Source: an uncultured Gemmatimonadaceae bacterium
Lineage (GTDB): Bacteria > Gemmatimonadota > Gemmatimonadetes > Gemmatimonadales > Gemmatimonadaceae
Length of the DNA: 11,374 bases
Assembly (NCBI GenBank): GCA_955652265.1
Contig: CATPBD010000184.1
Location: 1 to 11,374 of the forward strand
Reading direction: 5' to 3'
The translations under genes were made by a program, and so were the position numbers. Positions 1 to 5,864 of this stretch are shown piece by piece (position 1 is the stretch's first letter; each line of letters begins with the position of its first letter). Under the pieces are notes generated by a model, which was not told the origin of the DNA, ran no database searches, and saw only the letters and a program-made list of their open reading frames with translations.

Positions 1-1
1 G

Positions 2-463
2 CTTTCGAAGAACCTTGCTGGAATCAAGAACCTTACGCGCCTTCCCGGCCTCATGTTCGTGATCGACTCGAAGAAAGAGCGGATCGCGGTGAACGAGGCC
101 AACAAGCTCCAAATCCCGCTGATCGCGCTCGTCGATACGAACGCCGATCCGGATCTGATCACCGTGCCGATCGCTGGCAACGACGACGCGATCCGCTCGG
201 TGGAGCTGATGACCAAGTCGATCGCCGATGCGATCGTCGAGGCGCGTCGTGAAGCTCCAGTGCGCGAGGAAGTCGAAGAAGCGGAATCGTACACCTACAG
301 CTCCGATCGCGGCGCAGAGCCGGAAGGCGAGGGCGACAAGAAGAGGAAGAGACGGCCGCGCAGACGACGGGCGAAACCCGAGGCGATTGCCGCGCGACTC
401 AAGACAGGCGGCGAAGAAGGTGGCGGAACTGAGGAAGCCACCGAGCCAGAGCAGGAAGGTTAA
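2..463 (+). CDS. rpsB: 30S ribosomal protein S2, 3' part (5' end outside window)
   Basis: Ribosomal protein S2 of the small subunit; in the ribosome it lies on the solvent side near S1 and the mRNA exit. The reading frame is open from base 2, so the gene enters from the left and 153 codons are visible. Recognisable S2 features are the stretch [13 protein letters not shown], then [24 protein letters not shown] and [11 protein letters not shown], which form the conserved C-terminal part of the Rossmann-like S2 core. The core ends around visible residue 80. About 70 further residues form a low-complexity tail that is first acidic, then strongly basic ([16 protein letters not shown]), then acidic and Gly/Glu-rich to the stop. 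The tail is probably disordered. The gene ends in TAA, seven bases before an intrinsic terminator hairpin, and tsf follows as in most bacteria. Identity is very secure. Confidence 0.97.
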   Translation, partial: LSKNLAGIKNLTRLPGLMFVIDSKKERIAVNEANKLQIPLIALVDTNADPDLITVPIAGNDDAIRSVELMTKSIADAIVEARREAPVREEVEEAESYTYSSDRGAEPEGEGDKKRKRRPRRRRAKPEAIAARLKTGGEEGGGTEEATEPEQEG

Positions 464-469
464 CTTTCA

Positions 470-497
470 CGCCGCCGGAAAACTCCGGCGGCGTTTT
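470..497 (+). terminator. Intrinsic terminator / attenuator between rpsB and tsf
   Basis: A perfect 10-bp stem, CGCCGCCGGA (470-479) with TCCGGCGGCG (484-493), is closed by an AAAC loop and followed by TTTT (494-497). It starts seven bases after the rpsB stop and ends 11 bases before the tsf start. In Escherichia coli the rpsB-tsf junction also carries an attenuating terminator that lowers tsf expression relative to rpsB, and the same role is inferred here. The short T run suggests partial rather than complete termination. I see no convincing separate tsf promoter in the few bases that follow, so tsf transcription probably depends on read-through. Confidence 0.85.
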
Positions 498-508
498 CAC
501 GAGACAGG

Positions 509-1120
509 ATGATGACTACAAAAGAAAAATTCACAGCGAAGGATGTTCAGGCTCTGCGTCAAAAGACCGGCGCGGGCATGATGGAATGCAAGAAAGCGCT
601 CGAAGAGACCAACGGTGATGTGCCAAAGGCGGAGGAGTATCTCCGCGCGAAGGGCATCGCCAAGGCCGAAAAGCGTCAGGGTAAGCAGACGAGCGAAGGA
701 CTCATCGGTAGCTACATCCACCACAACGGCAAGGTCGGCGTGATGGTGGAAGTGAACTGCGAGACCGATTTCGTCGCACGCACCGACGATTTCAAGACGC
801 TGGTCAAGCAGATCGCCGAGCACATTGCCGCCGCGGCTCCGGTGGCCGTCGACAAGGACCAGGTTCCGCAGGACAAGGTCGAGAAGGAGCGCCGCATCTT
901 TGTCGAGCAGGTGAAGGCGAGCGGCAAGCCAGATCATTTGATCGAGAAGATCGTCGCCGGCAAGGTCGAGGCGTTCTACAAGGACGTCGCGCTCGTGCAC
1001 CAGGCGTGGGTGAGAGAGCCGAAGAAAACTGTCGGAGACTTGATCAAGGAAGCATCCGCCAAAGTGGGCGAGAACATTCAGGTCCGCCGGTTCGTCCGAT
1101 TCCAGATGGGGGAGGAATGA
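509..1120 (+). CDS. tsf: Elongation factor Ts, short form
   Basis: Guanine-nucleotide exchange factor that releases GDP from EF-Tu so that it can reload GTP. The N-terminal UBA-like domain is clear (TAKDVQALRQKTGAGMMECK, about residues 9-28), and the EF-Tu-contacting TDFV motif sits in VNCETDFVARTDDF at residues 86-89. At 203 residues it is much shorter than the 283-residue E. coli protein and resembles the compact Thermus-type form that lacks one core subdomain and the coiled-coil insertion. Two tandem ATG codons (509 and 512) are both possible starts. The Shine-Dalgarno sequence is weak (AGGA at 506-509 overlaps the first ATG; GAG at 501-503), so translation may depend on the preceding hairpin region. 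It ends in TGA immediately before a hairpin. The neighbours rpsB and pyrH are the usual ones. Confidence 0.96.
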   Translation: MMTTKEKFTAKDVQALRQKTGAGMMECKKALEETNGDVPKAEEYLRAKGIAKAEKRQGKQTSEGLIGSYIHHNGKVGVMVEVNCETDFVARTDDFKTLVKQIAEHIAAAAPVAVDKDQVPQDKVEKERRIFVEQVKASGKPDHLIEKIVAGKVEAFYKDVALVHQAWVREPKKTVGDLIKEASAKVGENIQVRRFVRFQMGEE

Positions 1121-1122
1121 CT

Positions 1123-1146
1123 ATTCGGCATCGTACGGTGCCGAAT
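1123..1146 (+). other. Short perfect hairpin just after the tsf stop
   Basis: ATTCGGCA (1123-1130) is the exact reverse complement of TGCCGAAT (1139-1146). The stem extends inward by a T/G wobble and a C-G pair to a four-base GTAC loop, giving about 10 bp. It begins two bases after the tsf stop and has no T run behind it, so it is not a standard intrinsic terminator. It could be an mRNA 3'-end stabiliser or processing site. Its right arm also takes part in the base of the long inverted repeat at 1137-1340, so the two folds cannot fully form together. Confidence 0.6.
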
Positions 1147-1340
1147 TGCAACTGAATACGTGCGAGCTTCTAGTAGCGTAGATGACAGTCTGCCAGTTCA
1201 CTACGCCCTGACTTGCCTCTGTCGAGTAGAGCAACTGCTTGTGCTTGGACGCCTTTTTTGTAAAGTCAGGGCGTCGTAAACTGAAAACCTGGAATCTGTG
1301 CTACCGGTCACTCCCATCTATTCAGTTGCAGTTCAACACC
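1137..1340 (+). repeat. Long in-register imperfect inverted repeat before pyrH (structured RNA or palindromic mobile element)
   Basis: Nearly the whole tsf-pyrH gap folds back on itself about one axis: every pair i,j satisfies i+j=2477 with no bulge. Paired blocks counted by hand are 1137-1140/1337-1340, 1143-1158/1319-1334 (16 bp with one G-T; the inner 12 are perfect, TGCAACTGAATA), 1160-1162/1315-1317, 1164-1166/1311-1313, 1170-1171/1306-1307, 1173-1183/1294-1304 (11 bp, two wobbles), 1186-1188/1289-1291, 1191/1286, 1194-1198/1279-1283, 1200-1201/1276-1277 and 1203-1214/1263-1274 (12 perfect bp, ACGCCCTGACTT). That is about 62 of 78 arm positions. The 48-base loop contains a small CTCT/AGAG hairpin (1217-1231) and a T6 run (1254-1259). 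The element looks less G+C-rich than its surroundings and has no plausible ORF. Possibilities are a rod-shaped non-coding RNA with an architecture like 6S RNA, a cis-acting leader of pyrH, or a MITE-like DNA palindrome. The pairing is directly seen; the function is unknown. Confidence 0.75.
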
Positions 1341-1342
1341 AT

Positions 1343-1348
1343 AAGGGG
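1343..1348 (+). promoter_or_regulatory. Ribosome binding site deciding the TTG start of pyrH
   Basis: AAGGGG lies five bases before a TTG codon at 1354. No ATG or GTG in the same frame would give a proper UMP kinase N-terminus, so this site supports TTG initiation. It lies three bases beyond the foot of the long inverted repeat and could weakly pair with bases 1129-1134 if the fold extended outward. Confidence 0.6.
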
Positions 1349-1353
1349 TCTCG

Positions 1354-2067
1354 TTGCCTGACCTAAAGTACAACCGGGTTCTGCTCAAGCTGTCCGGCGA
1401 GGCGCTCGCCGGACAGAAGGGCACCGGTTTCGATTTCACGATTCTGGAGCGGCTCGCCACCGAGGTCTCCGACATCGTCAAAATGGGCGCGAGCGTCGGT
1501 CTGGTAATCGGCGGCGGAAACATCGTTCGCGGCGCGCAGCTTTCGAAGATGGGAATGGACCGGGTCGGCGCCGATTACATGGGGATGCTCGGGACCGTCA
1601 TCAATGCCCTGGCGCTCCAGGACGTGCTAGAGAAGGCCGAGCTGGAAACGCGCGTCATGACGGCCATCGCGATGGAGTCGATCGCGGAGCCGTTCATCCG
1701 ACGACGCGCAATGCGGCACTTCGAGAAAGGTCGCGTCGTGATCTTCGCGGCGGGTACCGGAAATCCGTACTTCTCCACCGACACTGCTGCCGCCCTCCGC
1801 GCAATTCAGATCCATGCCGACGTCATCGTCAAGGCCACGAGTGTCGACGGGGTTTACAGCGCTGACCCCAAGCGGGATCCGGACGCAACGCGCTACGAAT
1901 CGATCAGTTATCGCGACGTCATGGTCAATGAGCTGGGCGTCATGGACCAGACGGCAATCACGCTGTGCAAAGAGAACAAGCTTCCCATAATCGTCCTGAA
2001 CATTCACCGTCACGGAGAGGTTGCCCGCGCGCTCAGAGGTGAGCGAGTCGGAACGATCGTACAATGA
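1354..2067 (+). CDS. pyrH: UMP kinase (uridylate kinase)
   Basis: Phosphorylates UMP to UDP with ATP, the step that opens UTP and CTP synthesis; a cytoplasmic hexamer of the amino-acid-kinase fold. At 237 residues it has the normal bacterial length. Visible motifs are the N-terminal LKLSGEAL (11-18), the glycine-rich GGGNIVRG (53-60), RVGADYMGMLG (70-80), GTGNPYFSTDTAA (134-146) and VDGVYSADP (164-172), which together are diagnostic of PyrH. It starts at TTG, chosen because the motif spacing from the start is right and AAGGGG stands five bases upstream. The stop overlaps the frr start as ATGA, implying translational coupling to frr. The palindromic element just upstream is the obvious candidate for regulation. 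UMP kinases are commonly controlled by GTP and UTP at the protein level. Confidence 0.97.
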   Translation: MPDLKYNRVLLKLSGEALAGQKGTGFDFTILERLATEVSDIVKMGASVGLVIGGGNIVRGAQLSKMGMDRVGADYMGMLGTVINALALQDVLEKAELETRVMTAIAMESIAEPFIRRRAMRHFEKGRVVIFAAGTGNPYFSTDTAAALRAIQIHADVIVKATSVDGVYSADPKRDPDATRYESISYRDVMVNELGVMDQTAITLCKENKLPIIVLNIHRHGEVARALRGERVGTIVQ

Positions 2068-2618
2068 CGACAATTCCTCAGATCACGAAGGACTGCCGTA
2101 CAGCGATGGAGAAATCGTTCGAGGCGTCGAAGCGCGAGCTGGCCTCGATTCGCACTGGCAAGGCGACGACGAGCTTGCTCGACACCGTTCGCGTCGAGGC
2201 GTACGGGCAGCAGATGCCGTTGAATCAGGTCGGCAGCGTCTCGGCGCCGGAGCCGCGACTTCTCACCGTCACTCCCTGGGATAAGGGTCTGGTGTCGGCG
2301 ATCGAGAAGGCGCTCCGCGAGTCTGATCTCGGACTGAACCCGCAGACCCAGTCAGGTGTGATTCGCGTCCCACTCCCCTCGCTCAATGAGCAGCGCAGAA
2401 AGGAGCTGGTGAAAGTCGTCCACAAGCTGGCCGAAGAAGCGCGGATCGGTATCAGACACGCGCGAACGGGGGCACGCGATCAGCTCAAGAGACTCGAGAA
2501 AGCGTCGGAGGACGATCAGAAGAAGGCGGAGAAAGAGCTTCAGAAACTCCACGACGACTTCATCGGCAGGATCGATGAGCTGTTGAAGGGAAAAGAAGCA
2601 GAAATCATGGAAGTCTAG
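2064..2618 (+). CDS. frr: Ribosome recycling factor
   Basis: With EF-G it splits the post-termination ribosome into subunits and frees mRNA and tRNA. At 184 residues it has the usual length (185 in E. coli). The three-helix-bundle domain I and the small domain II are evident: SIRTGKATTSLLD (28-40) with the conserved R-T-G-K, NQVGSVSAPEPRLLTVTPWD (54-73), the LPSLNEQRRKELVKVVHKLA segment (104-123) with the conserved Arg pair, and a charged C-terminal helix rich in Lys/Glu. The ATG overlaps the pyrH stop by four bases, and GGAA at 2050-2053 may serve as its Shine-Dalgarno sequence. pyrH-frr is among the most conserved bacterial gene pairs. Confidence 0.97.
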   Translation: MTTIPQITKDCRTAMEKSFEASKRELASIRTGKATTSLLDTVRVEAYGQQMPLNQVGSVSAPEPRLLTVTPWDKGLVSAIEKALRESDLGLNPQTQSGVIRVPLPSLNEQRRKELVKVVHKLAEEARIGIRHARTGARDQLKRLEKASEDDQKKAEKELQKLHDDFIGRIDELLKGKEAEIMEV

Positions 2619-2621
2619 ACC

Positions 2622-3476
2622 GTGTCGGAGCTGACACGGCGCATCATCTTCGCGATCATTGCTGCGCCCGCCACCATAGCGATCGTGTATTTCGGCGACT
2701 GGGTGCTCGCCATTGTACTCTCCGTTCTCTCCGCGCTCGGCGCGTGGGAGTTCTTCCGCATGGCGCGCGAGACCGGCACGTTTCCGCTCGAGCCGGCCGG
2801 TATCGCGCTCGCCGCGCTGCTGCCGATAGCAGCCCATGCGCAGAGACTCGGAGTGTATTCGTTCTCGCTGACGGCGATCATCGCAATGGCACTGGTGCTG
2901 TTCGCGAGCACGATCTGGTTGCGCGGGCCATCAGGCAAGCCTCTGGCGTCGGTTGCCGTAACGGCGTTTGGCGTGCTGTACACCGGATTGTTCTCCTACA
3001 TCTACGCTCTGCGCTACCATGACTATGCCGTCGGCGCCGGTGCCGGCACGGCGCTGGCGTTCCTGCCGATTCTTCTCACGTGGGCTACGGACGTCGGCGC
3101 TTACACGTTCGGCCGCGCGTTTGGTAAGAAGAAGCTGATTCCCTCCGTGAGTCCGGGGAAAACGGTGGAAGGGGCGTTGGGTGGACTCGGCCTCACGATC
3201 GTCGTATGTCTCCTATACGTGCGATTCATACTGATGCCGTATGCGCAGCTGGGGCTGACGATCCAGGGCGCAGTGCTCTTCGCGATCGTCGTGAGTATCG
3301 CGGCGCAGACCGGAGACATGGCTGAGTCACTGCTGAAGCGAGAGGCTGGCGTGAAAGACAGCTCGCAAATTCTTCCCGGGCATGGCGGAATACTCGATCG
3401 GTTCGACGGCGTGTTGTTCGTAATGCCGATCGCGTTTTTGCTGCTGGGCCGCTTGCTGCTGCCCATCCCACAGTGA
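2622..3476 (+). CDS. cdsA: Phosphatidate cytidylyltransferase (CDP-diacylglycerol synthase)
   Basis: Integral membrane enzyme that makes CDP-diacylglycerol from phosphatidic acid and CTP, the branch-point precursor of the phospholipids. The 284-residue protein is very hydrophobic, with about seven to eight likely membrane helices. It carries the family signature near the C-terminus: from SLLKR through VKD to LPGHGGILDRFD, residues 236-261, including the metal-binding Lys-Asp and Asp-Arg-x-Asp residues. The GTG start at 2622 is chosen for the signal-like hydrophobic N-terminus right after it and for GGAAG eight bases upstream. The gene starts three bases after the frr stop and overlaps dxr by four bases. 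In many bacteria uppS lies between frr and cdsA, and it is absent here. Confidence 0.96.
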   Translation: MSELTRRIIFAIIAAPATIAIVYFGDWVLAIVLSVLSALGAWEFFRMARETGTFPLEPAGIALAALLPIAAHAQRLGVYSFSLTAIIAMALVLFASTIWLRGPSGKPLASVAVTAFGVLYTGLFSYIYALRYHDYAVGAGAGTALAFLPILLTWATDVGAYTFGRAFGKKKLIPSVSPGKTVEGALGGLGLTIVVCLLYVRFILMPYAQLGLTIQGAVLFAIVVSIAAQTGDMAESLLKREAGVKDSSQILPGHGGILDRFDGVLFVMPIAFLLLGRLLLPIPQ

Positions 3477-4624
3477 CGCCCAAGTCTGCCACCGGACTGA
3501 AAGGCGTGGCAGTGCTTGGCTCCACGGGCTCGATCGGCACGACCGCGCTGCGTGTGCTGGACAGGCAGCGCCAACGCTTCCGCGTTACGGCCCTCACGGC
3601 CAACAGCAACGGCGCCTTGCTCAAGGAGCAAGCCCGGCAGTTCTCACCCTCCTTTGTCGGGATGGTCGAGTCGAGCGCCGACGCCGACGAAGCGTGGAAA
3701 AGCGGGACTGACGCGCTCGTTGCCGCGGCGACGCGGGATGATGTCGACATAGTGCTCAACGCGATCGTGGGCGCCGCTGGTCTCGACGCCACGCTCGCAG
3801 CGCTGGAGAAAGGGAAGCGTGTTGCGCTCGCGAACAAGGAGACCCTCGTCATCGCCGGACACCTGGTGAGCGAGGCTTGCGCCTCCGGACGAGGCGAAGT
3901 TGTCCCCGTCGACAGCGAGCACAGCGCAATTCTGCAGTGCATCACCGGACATCCGGCCTCGCAGGTGCGCCGCGTGATTCTCACCGCGTCGGGCGGACCT
4001 TTTCGCGACTGGAGTCGCGAACGTCTCGCTTCTGCCACGGTCGAGGATGCCCTCAGGCATCCAACCTGGCGAATGGGACGAAAGATCTCGGTCGACAGCG
4101 CGACTCTGGCGAATAAGGCGCTCGAGGTAATCGAGGCGCATTTTCTGTTCGGCTTGCCCTACGATCGAATTGAAGTTGTGGTTCATCCCCAGAGCGTGGT
4201 GCATTCCTTCGTCGAGTTCATCGATGGCAGTGTCGTTGCGCAAATGAGCGCGCCGACGATGGAGCTGCCCGTCCTCTATGCCCTTACGCATCCTGAACGG
4301 GTCGACGACGACGGCATACCACCGTTCGATCCTGTTAGACTTTCTCCAATGACCTACGAGCCGGTGGATCACGAGCGTTTTCCAGCGCTGCGGCTGGGAA
4401 TCGATGCGGGCAGGGCAGGCGGCGCCGCGCCGGCCGTGTTCAACGCCGCTAACGAGTGCGCTGTCGCCGCGTTCCTCGCCGGAAAGCTTGCGTTCCCCGA
4501 TATCCCCCGCGCGATATCCTCGGCGCTCGAGAAGCTGAGCGAGCTGCCCTCCGGAAATCGCGAAGAGCTACTCGCCGCCGACGCCGCGGCCAGAAATCAT
4601 GTTCGCGAGATGGTAGCGTGCTGA
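3473..4624 (+). CDS. dxr: 1-deoxy-D-xylulose 5-phosphate reductoisomerase
   Basis: Second enzyme of the MEP isoprenoid pathway: it converts DXP to 2-C-methyl-D-erythritol 4-phosphate with NADPH and a divalent metal, and is the target of fosmidomycin. The protein is 383 residues. Visible features in order are the NADPH-binding GSTGSIG (16-22), LNAIVGAAGL (95-104), NKETLV (121-126), the metal-binding VDSEHSAI (146-153) with Asp147 and Glu149, SGGPFR (173-178), the flexible-loop HPTWRMGRKI (196-205), SVDSATLANKALE (206-218) ending in the third metal ligand Glu218, and HPQSVVHSFVEF (238-249). The GTG start lies in a four-base overlap with the cdsA stop. The 3' end overlaps rseP. All key catalytic residues appear intact. 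Confidence 0.97.
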   Translation: MTPKSATGLKGVAVLGSTGSIGTTALRVLDRQRQRFRVTALTANSNGALLKEQARQFSPSFVGMVESSADADEAWKSGTDALVAAATRDDVDIVLNAIVGAAGLDATLAALEKGKRVALANKETLVIAGHLVSEACASGRGEVVPVDSEHSAILQCITGHPASQVRRVILTASGGPFRDWSRERLASATVEDALRHPTWRMGRKISVDSATLANKALEVIEAHFLFGLPYDRIEVVVHPQSVVHSFVEFIDGSVVAQMSAPTMELPVLYALTHPERVDDDGIPPFDPVRLSPMTYEPVDHERFPALRLGIDAGRAGGAAPAVFNAANECAVAAFLAGKLAFPDIPRAISSALEKLSELPSGNREELLAADAAARNHVREMVAC

Positions 4625-5808
4625 GCTGGCTCGCGCCGATCATAGTCTTCGGGCTCGTTGTGTTCGTGCACGAGCTCGGGCACTTCATTGCCGCGAAGCT
4701 GACGGGTGTATACGCACCGCGATTCTCAATCGGGTTCGGACCGTCGCTGCTGAAGAAACGATTTGGCGAGACCGAGTACGTCCTCGCCGCACTCCCGCTC
4801 GGCGGCTATGTGCGGATGGCGTCGCGGGAGGATGAAGCCACGGCGTTCCTGGAGGGAGGAAGCGAGAATTCCGCGACTACACCGGGAAGTCCCAAGGATG
4901 GATTCGACCCGGACGCCATGATTCCATTCGGGCCCAAGCCGATTCCGGAATCGCGCTGGTTCGAGTCCAAGCCACTGCCGGCGCGGCTTTTCATCATGCT
5001 CGCGGGCGTCACCATGAACGCGGTGCTGGCGTACGTCATTTACGTGGGCCTTCTGCTGCGGTCGGGAATTCCGACACTCATTCCGGTTGCGACGGCAGTG
5101 ACTCCTGGAAAACCCGCGGCGCAGGCGGGAATTCAGGCTGGCGACAGCATCGTTTCGCTCAACGGGACCCCGCTCAAGAACTGGGAAGCTCTGCTCGACA
5201 GCATCGGCGCGTCGCCGGGAATTCCACTCACCCTCGGAATCGTGCGGCAAAGCCGGCCGCTTACCATACACGTGACCCCCGCGGCCGAGATCGCACCTGA
5301 TCCTCGCACTGGGCAAAGGAAGCGGCTGGGGCGGATCGGAATGGCCGCTACCGTGGCATTCAAGCCCGTCTCTGCCGGCAACGCCTTCGGCGAGGCGTGG
5401 CGGCTGACCCTCGACAACGGGGGAAGGATCTTCTCGACTTTGCAGGCGCTAATCTCGAGCGGGGCTGGCGTGTCCGACCTCGGCGGCCCGATCGCGATCG
5501 CTCAGGTTTCGGTTCAGGCCGCCCGCGGCGGGATTGAGACTCTTCTCGCGCTGATCGCTCTCATCAGCATCAACGTCGCAGTTTTCAACCTGTTGCCGAT
5601 ACCCATTCTTGATGGAGGTCAGATTGTTCTCAACGTCGCGGAAACGATCAAGGGAAGCGCTTTCAGTGCGCGCACCCGCGAGCGGATTCTCAGGGGCGGG
5701 CTGGTGCTCATCGGCCTGCTCTTCGTGACGGTGATGTTCAACGACATCAGTCGCAACATGCAGAGCATCGTGCATCTGGTGGGGCGTCTCTTTGGCAAGT
5801 CTGCGTAA
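4618..5808 (+). CDS. rseP: Site-2 zinc metalloprotease RseP/RasP family, single PDZ
   Basis: Intramembrane zinc protease that cuts transmembrane substrates such as anti-sigma factors and remnant signal peptides. The 396-residue protein begins with a membrane helix carrying the zinc-binding HELGH at residues 18-22. Further helices follow, and the partner motif LDGG sits at 331-334 inside NLLPIPILDGGQ, where Asp332 should be the third zinc ligand. One PDZ domain is visible (about 155-235, with AAQAGIQAGDSIVSLNG). E. coli RseP has two, so this is the single-PDZ form. Between the first helix and the LFIMLAGVTMNAVLAY helix there is a polar, acidic stretch (about 70-115). The start is taken as GTG at 4618, overlapping dxr by seven bases. 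The frame is open further upstream, but that extension is the antiphase of dxr and would put a basic, non-family segment before the first helix. Which substrate it cuts cannot be told from the window. Confidence 0.94.
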   Translation: MLSWLAPIIVFGLVVFVHELGHFIAAKLTGVYAPRFSIGFGPSLLKKRFGETEYVLAALPLGGYVRMASREDEATAFLEGGSENSATTPGSPKDGFDPDAMIPFGPKPIPESRWFESKPLPARLFIMLAGVTMNAVLAYVIYVGLLLRSGIPTLIPVATAVTPGKPAAQAGIQAGDSIVSLNGTPLKNWEALLDSIGASPGIPLTLGIVRQSRPLTIHVTPAAEIAPDPRTGQRKRLGRIGMAATVAFKPVSAGNAFGEAWRLTLDNGGRIFSTLQALISSGAGVSDLGGPIAIAQVSVQAARGGIETLLALIALISINVAVFNLLPIPILDGGQIVLNVAETIKGSAFSARTRERILRGGLVLIGLLFVTVMFNDISRNMQSIVHLVGRLFGKSA

Positions 5809-5854
5809 ACTTCGGTGCCGCTTACTGCGTACGGTTGTTGAGGTGGTGAATCTC

Positions 5855-5860
5855 GGGAGG
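5855..5860 (+). promoter_or_regulatory. Ribosome binding site of the LiaF-like gene
   Basis: GGGAGG stands four bases before a GTG codon at 5865, and an in-frame TGA (5862-5864) directly precedes that GTG. No longer N-terminus is possible, and this site fixes the start. Confidence 0.65.
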
Positions 5861-5864
5861 CTGA

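Noticed and set aside
228..512. Overlapping + frame within the end of rpsB
   Set aside because: Its Arg-rich product is an alternate frame of the S2 tail and it runs through the terminator hairpin.
1254..1259. TTTTTT run as an intrinsic terminator of a transcript from tsf
   Set aside because: No stable G+C-rich hairpin ends just before it; the bases upstream form only three- to four-bp stems. It lies in the loop of the long inverted repeat.
3226..4372. Long minus-strand open frames opposite cdsA and dxr
   Set aside because: They are antisense to two fully recognised genes, show Arg/Ser-rich composition typical of antiphase frames in G+C-rich DNA, and contain no recognisable domain.
4456..4617. 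Upstream extension of the rseP reading frame
   Set aside because: The frame is open but lies inside dxr and encodes an Arg-rich stretch unlike any site-2 protease N-terminus. The GTG at 4618 puts HELGH at the normal distance from the start.
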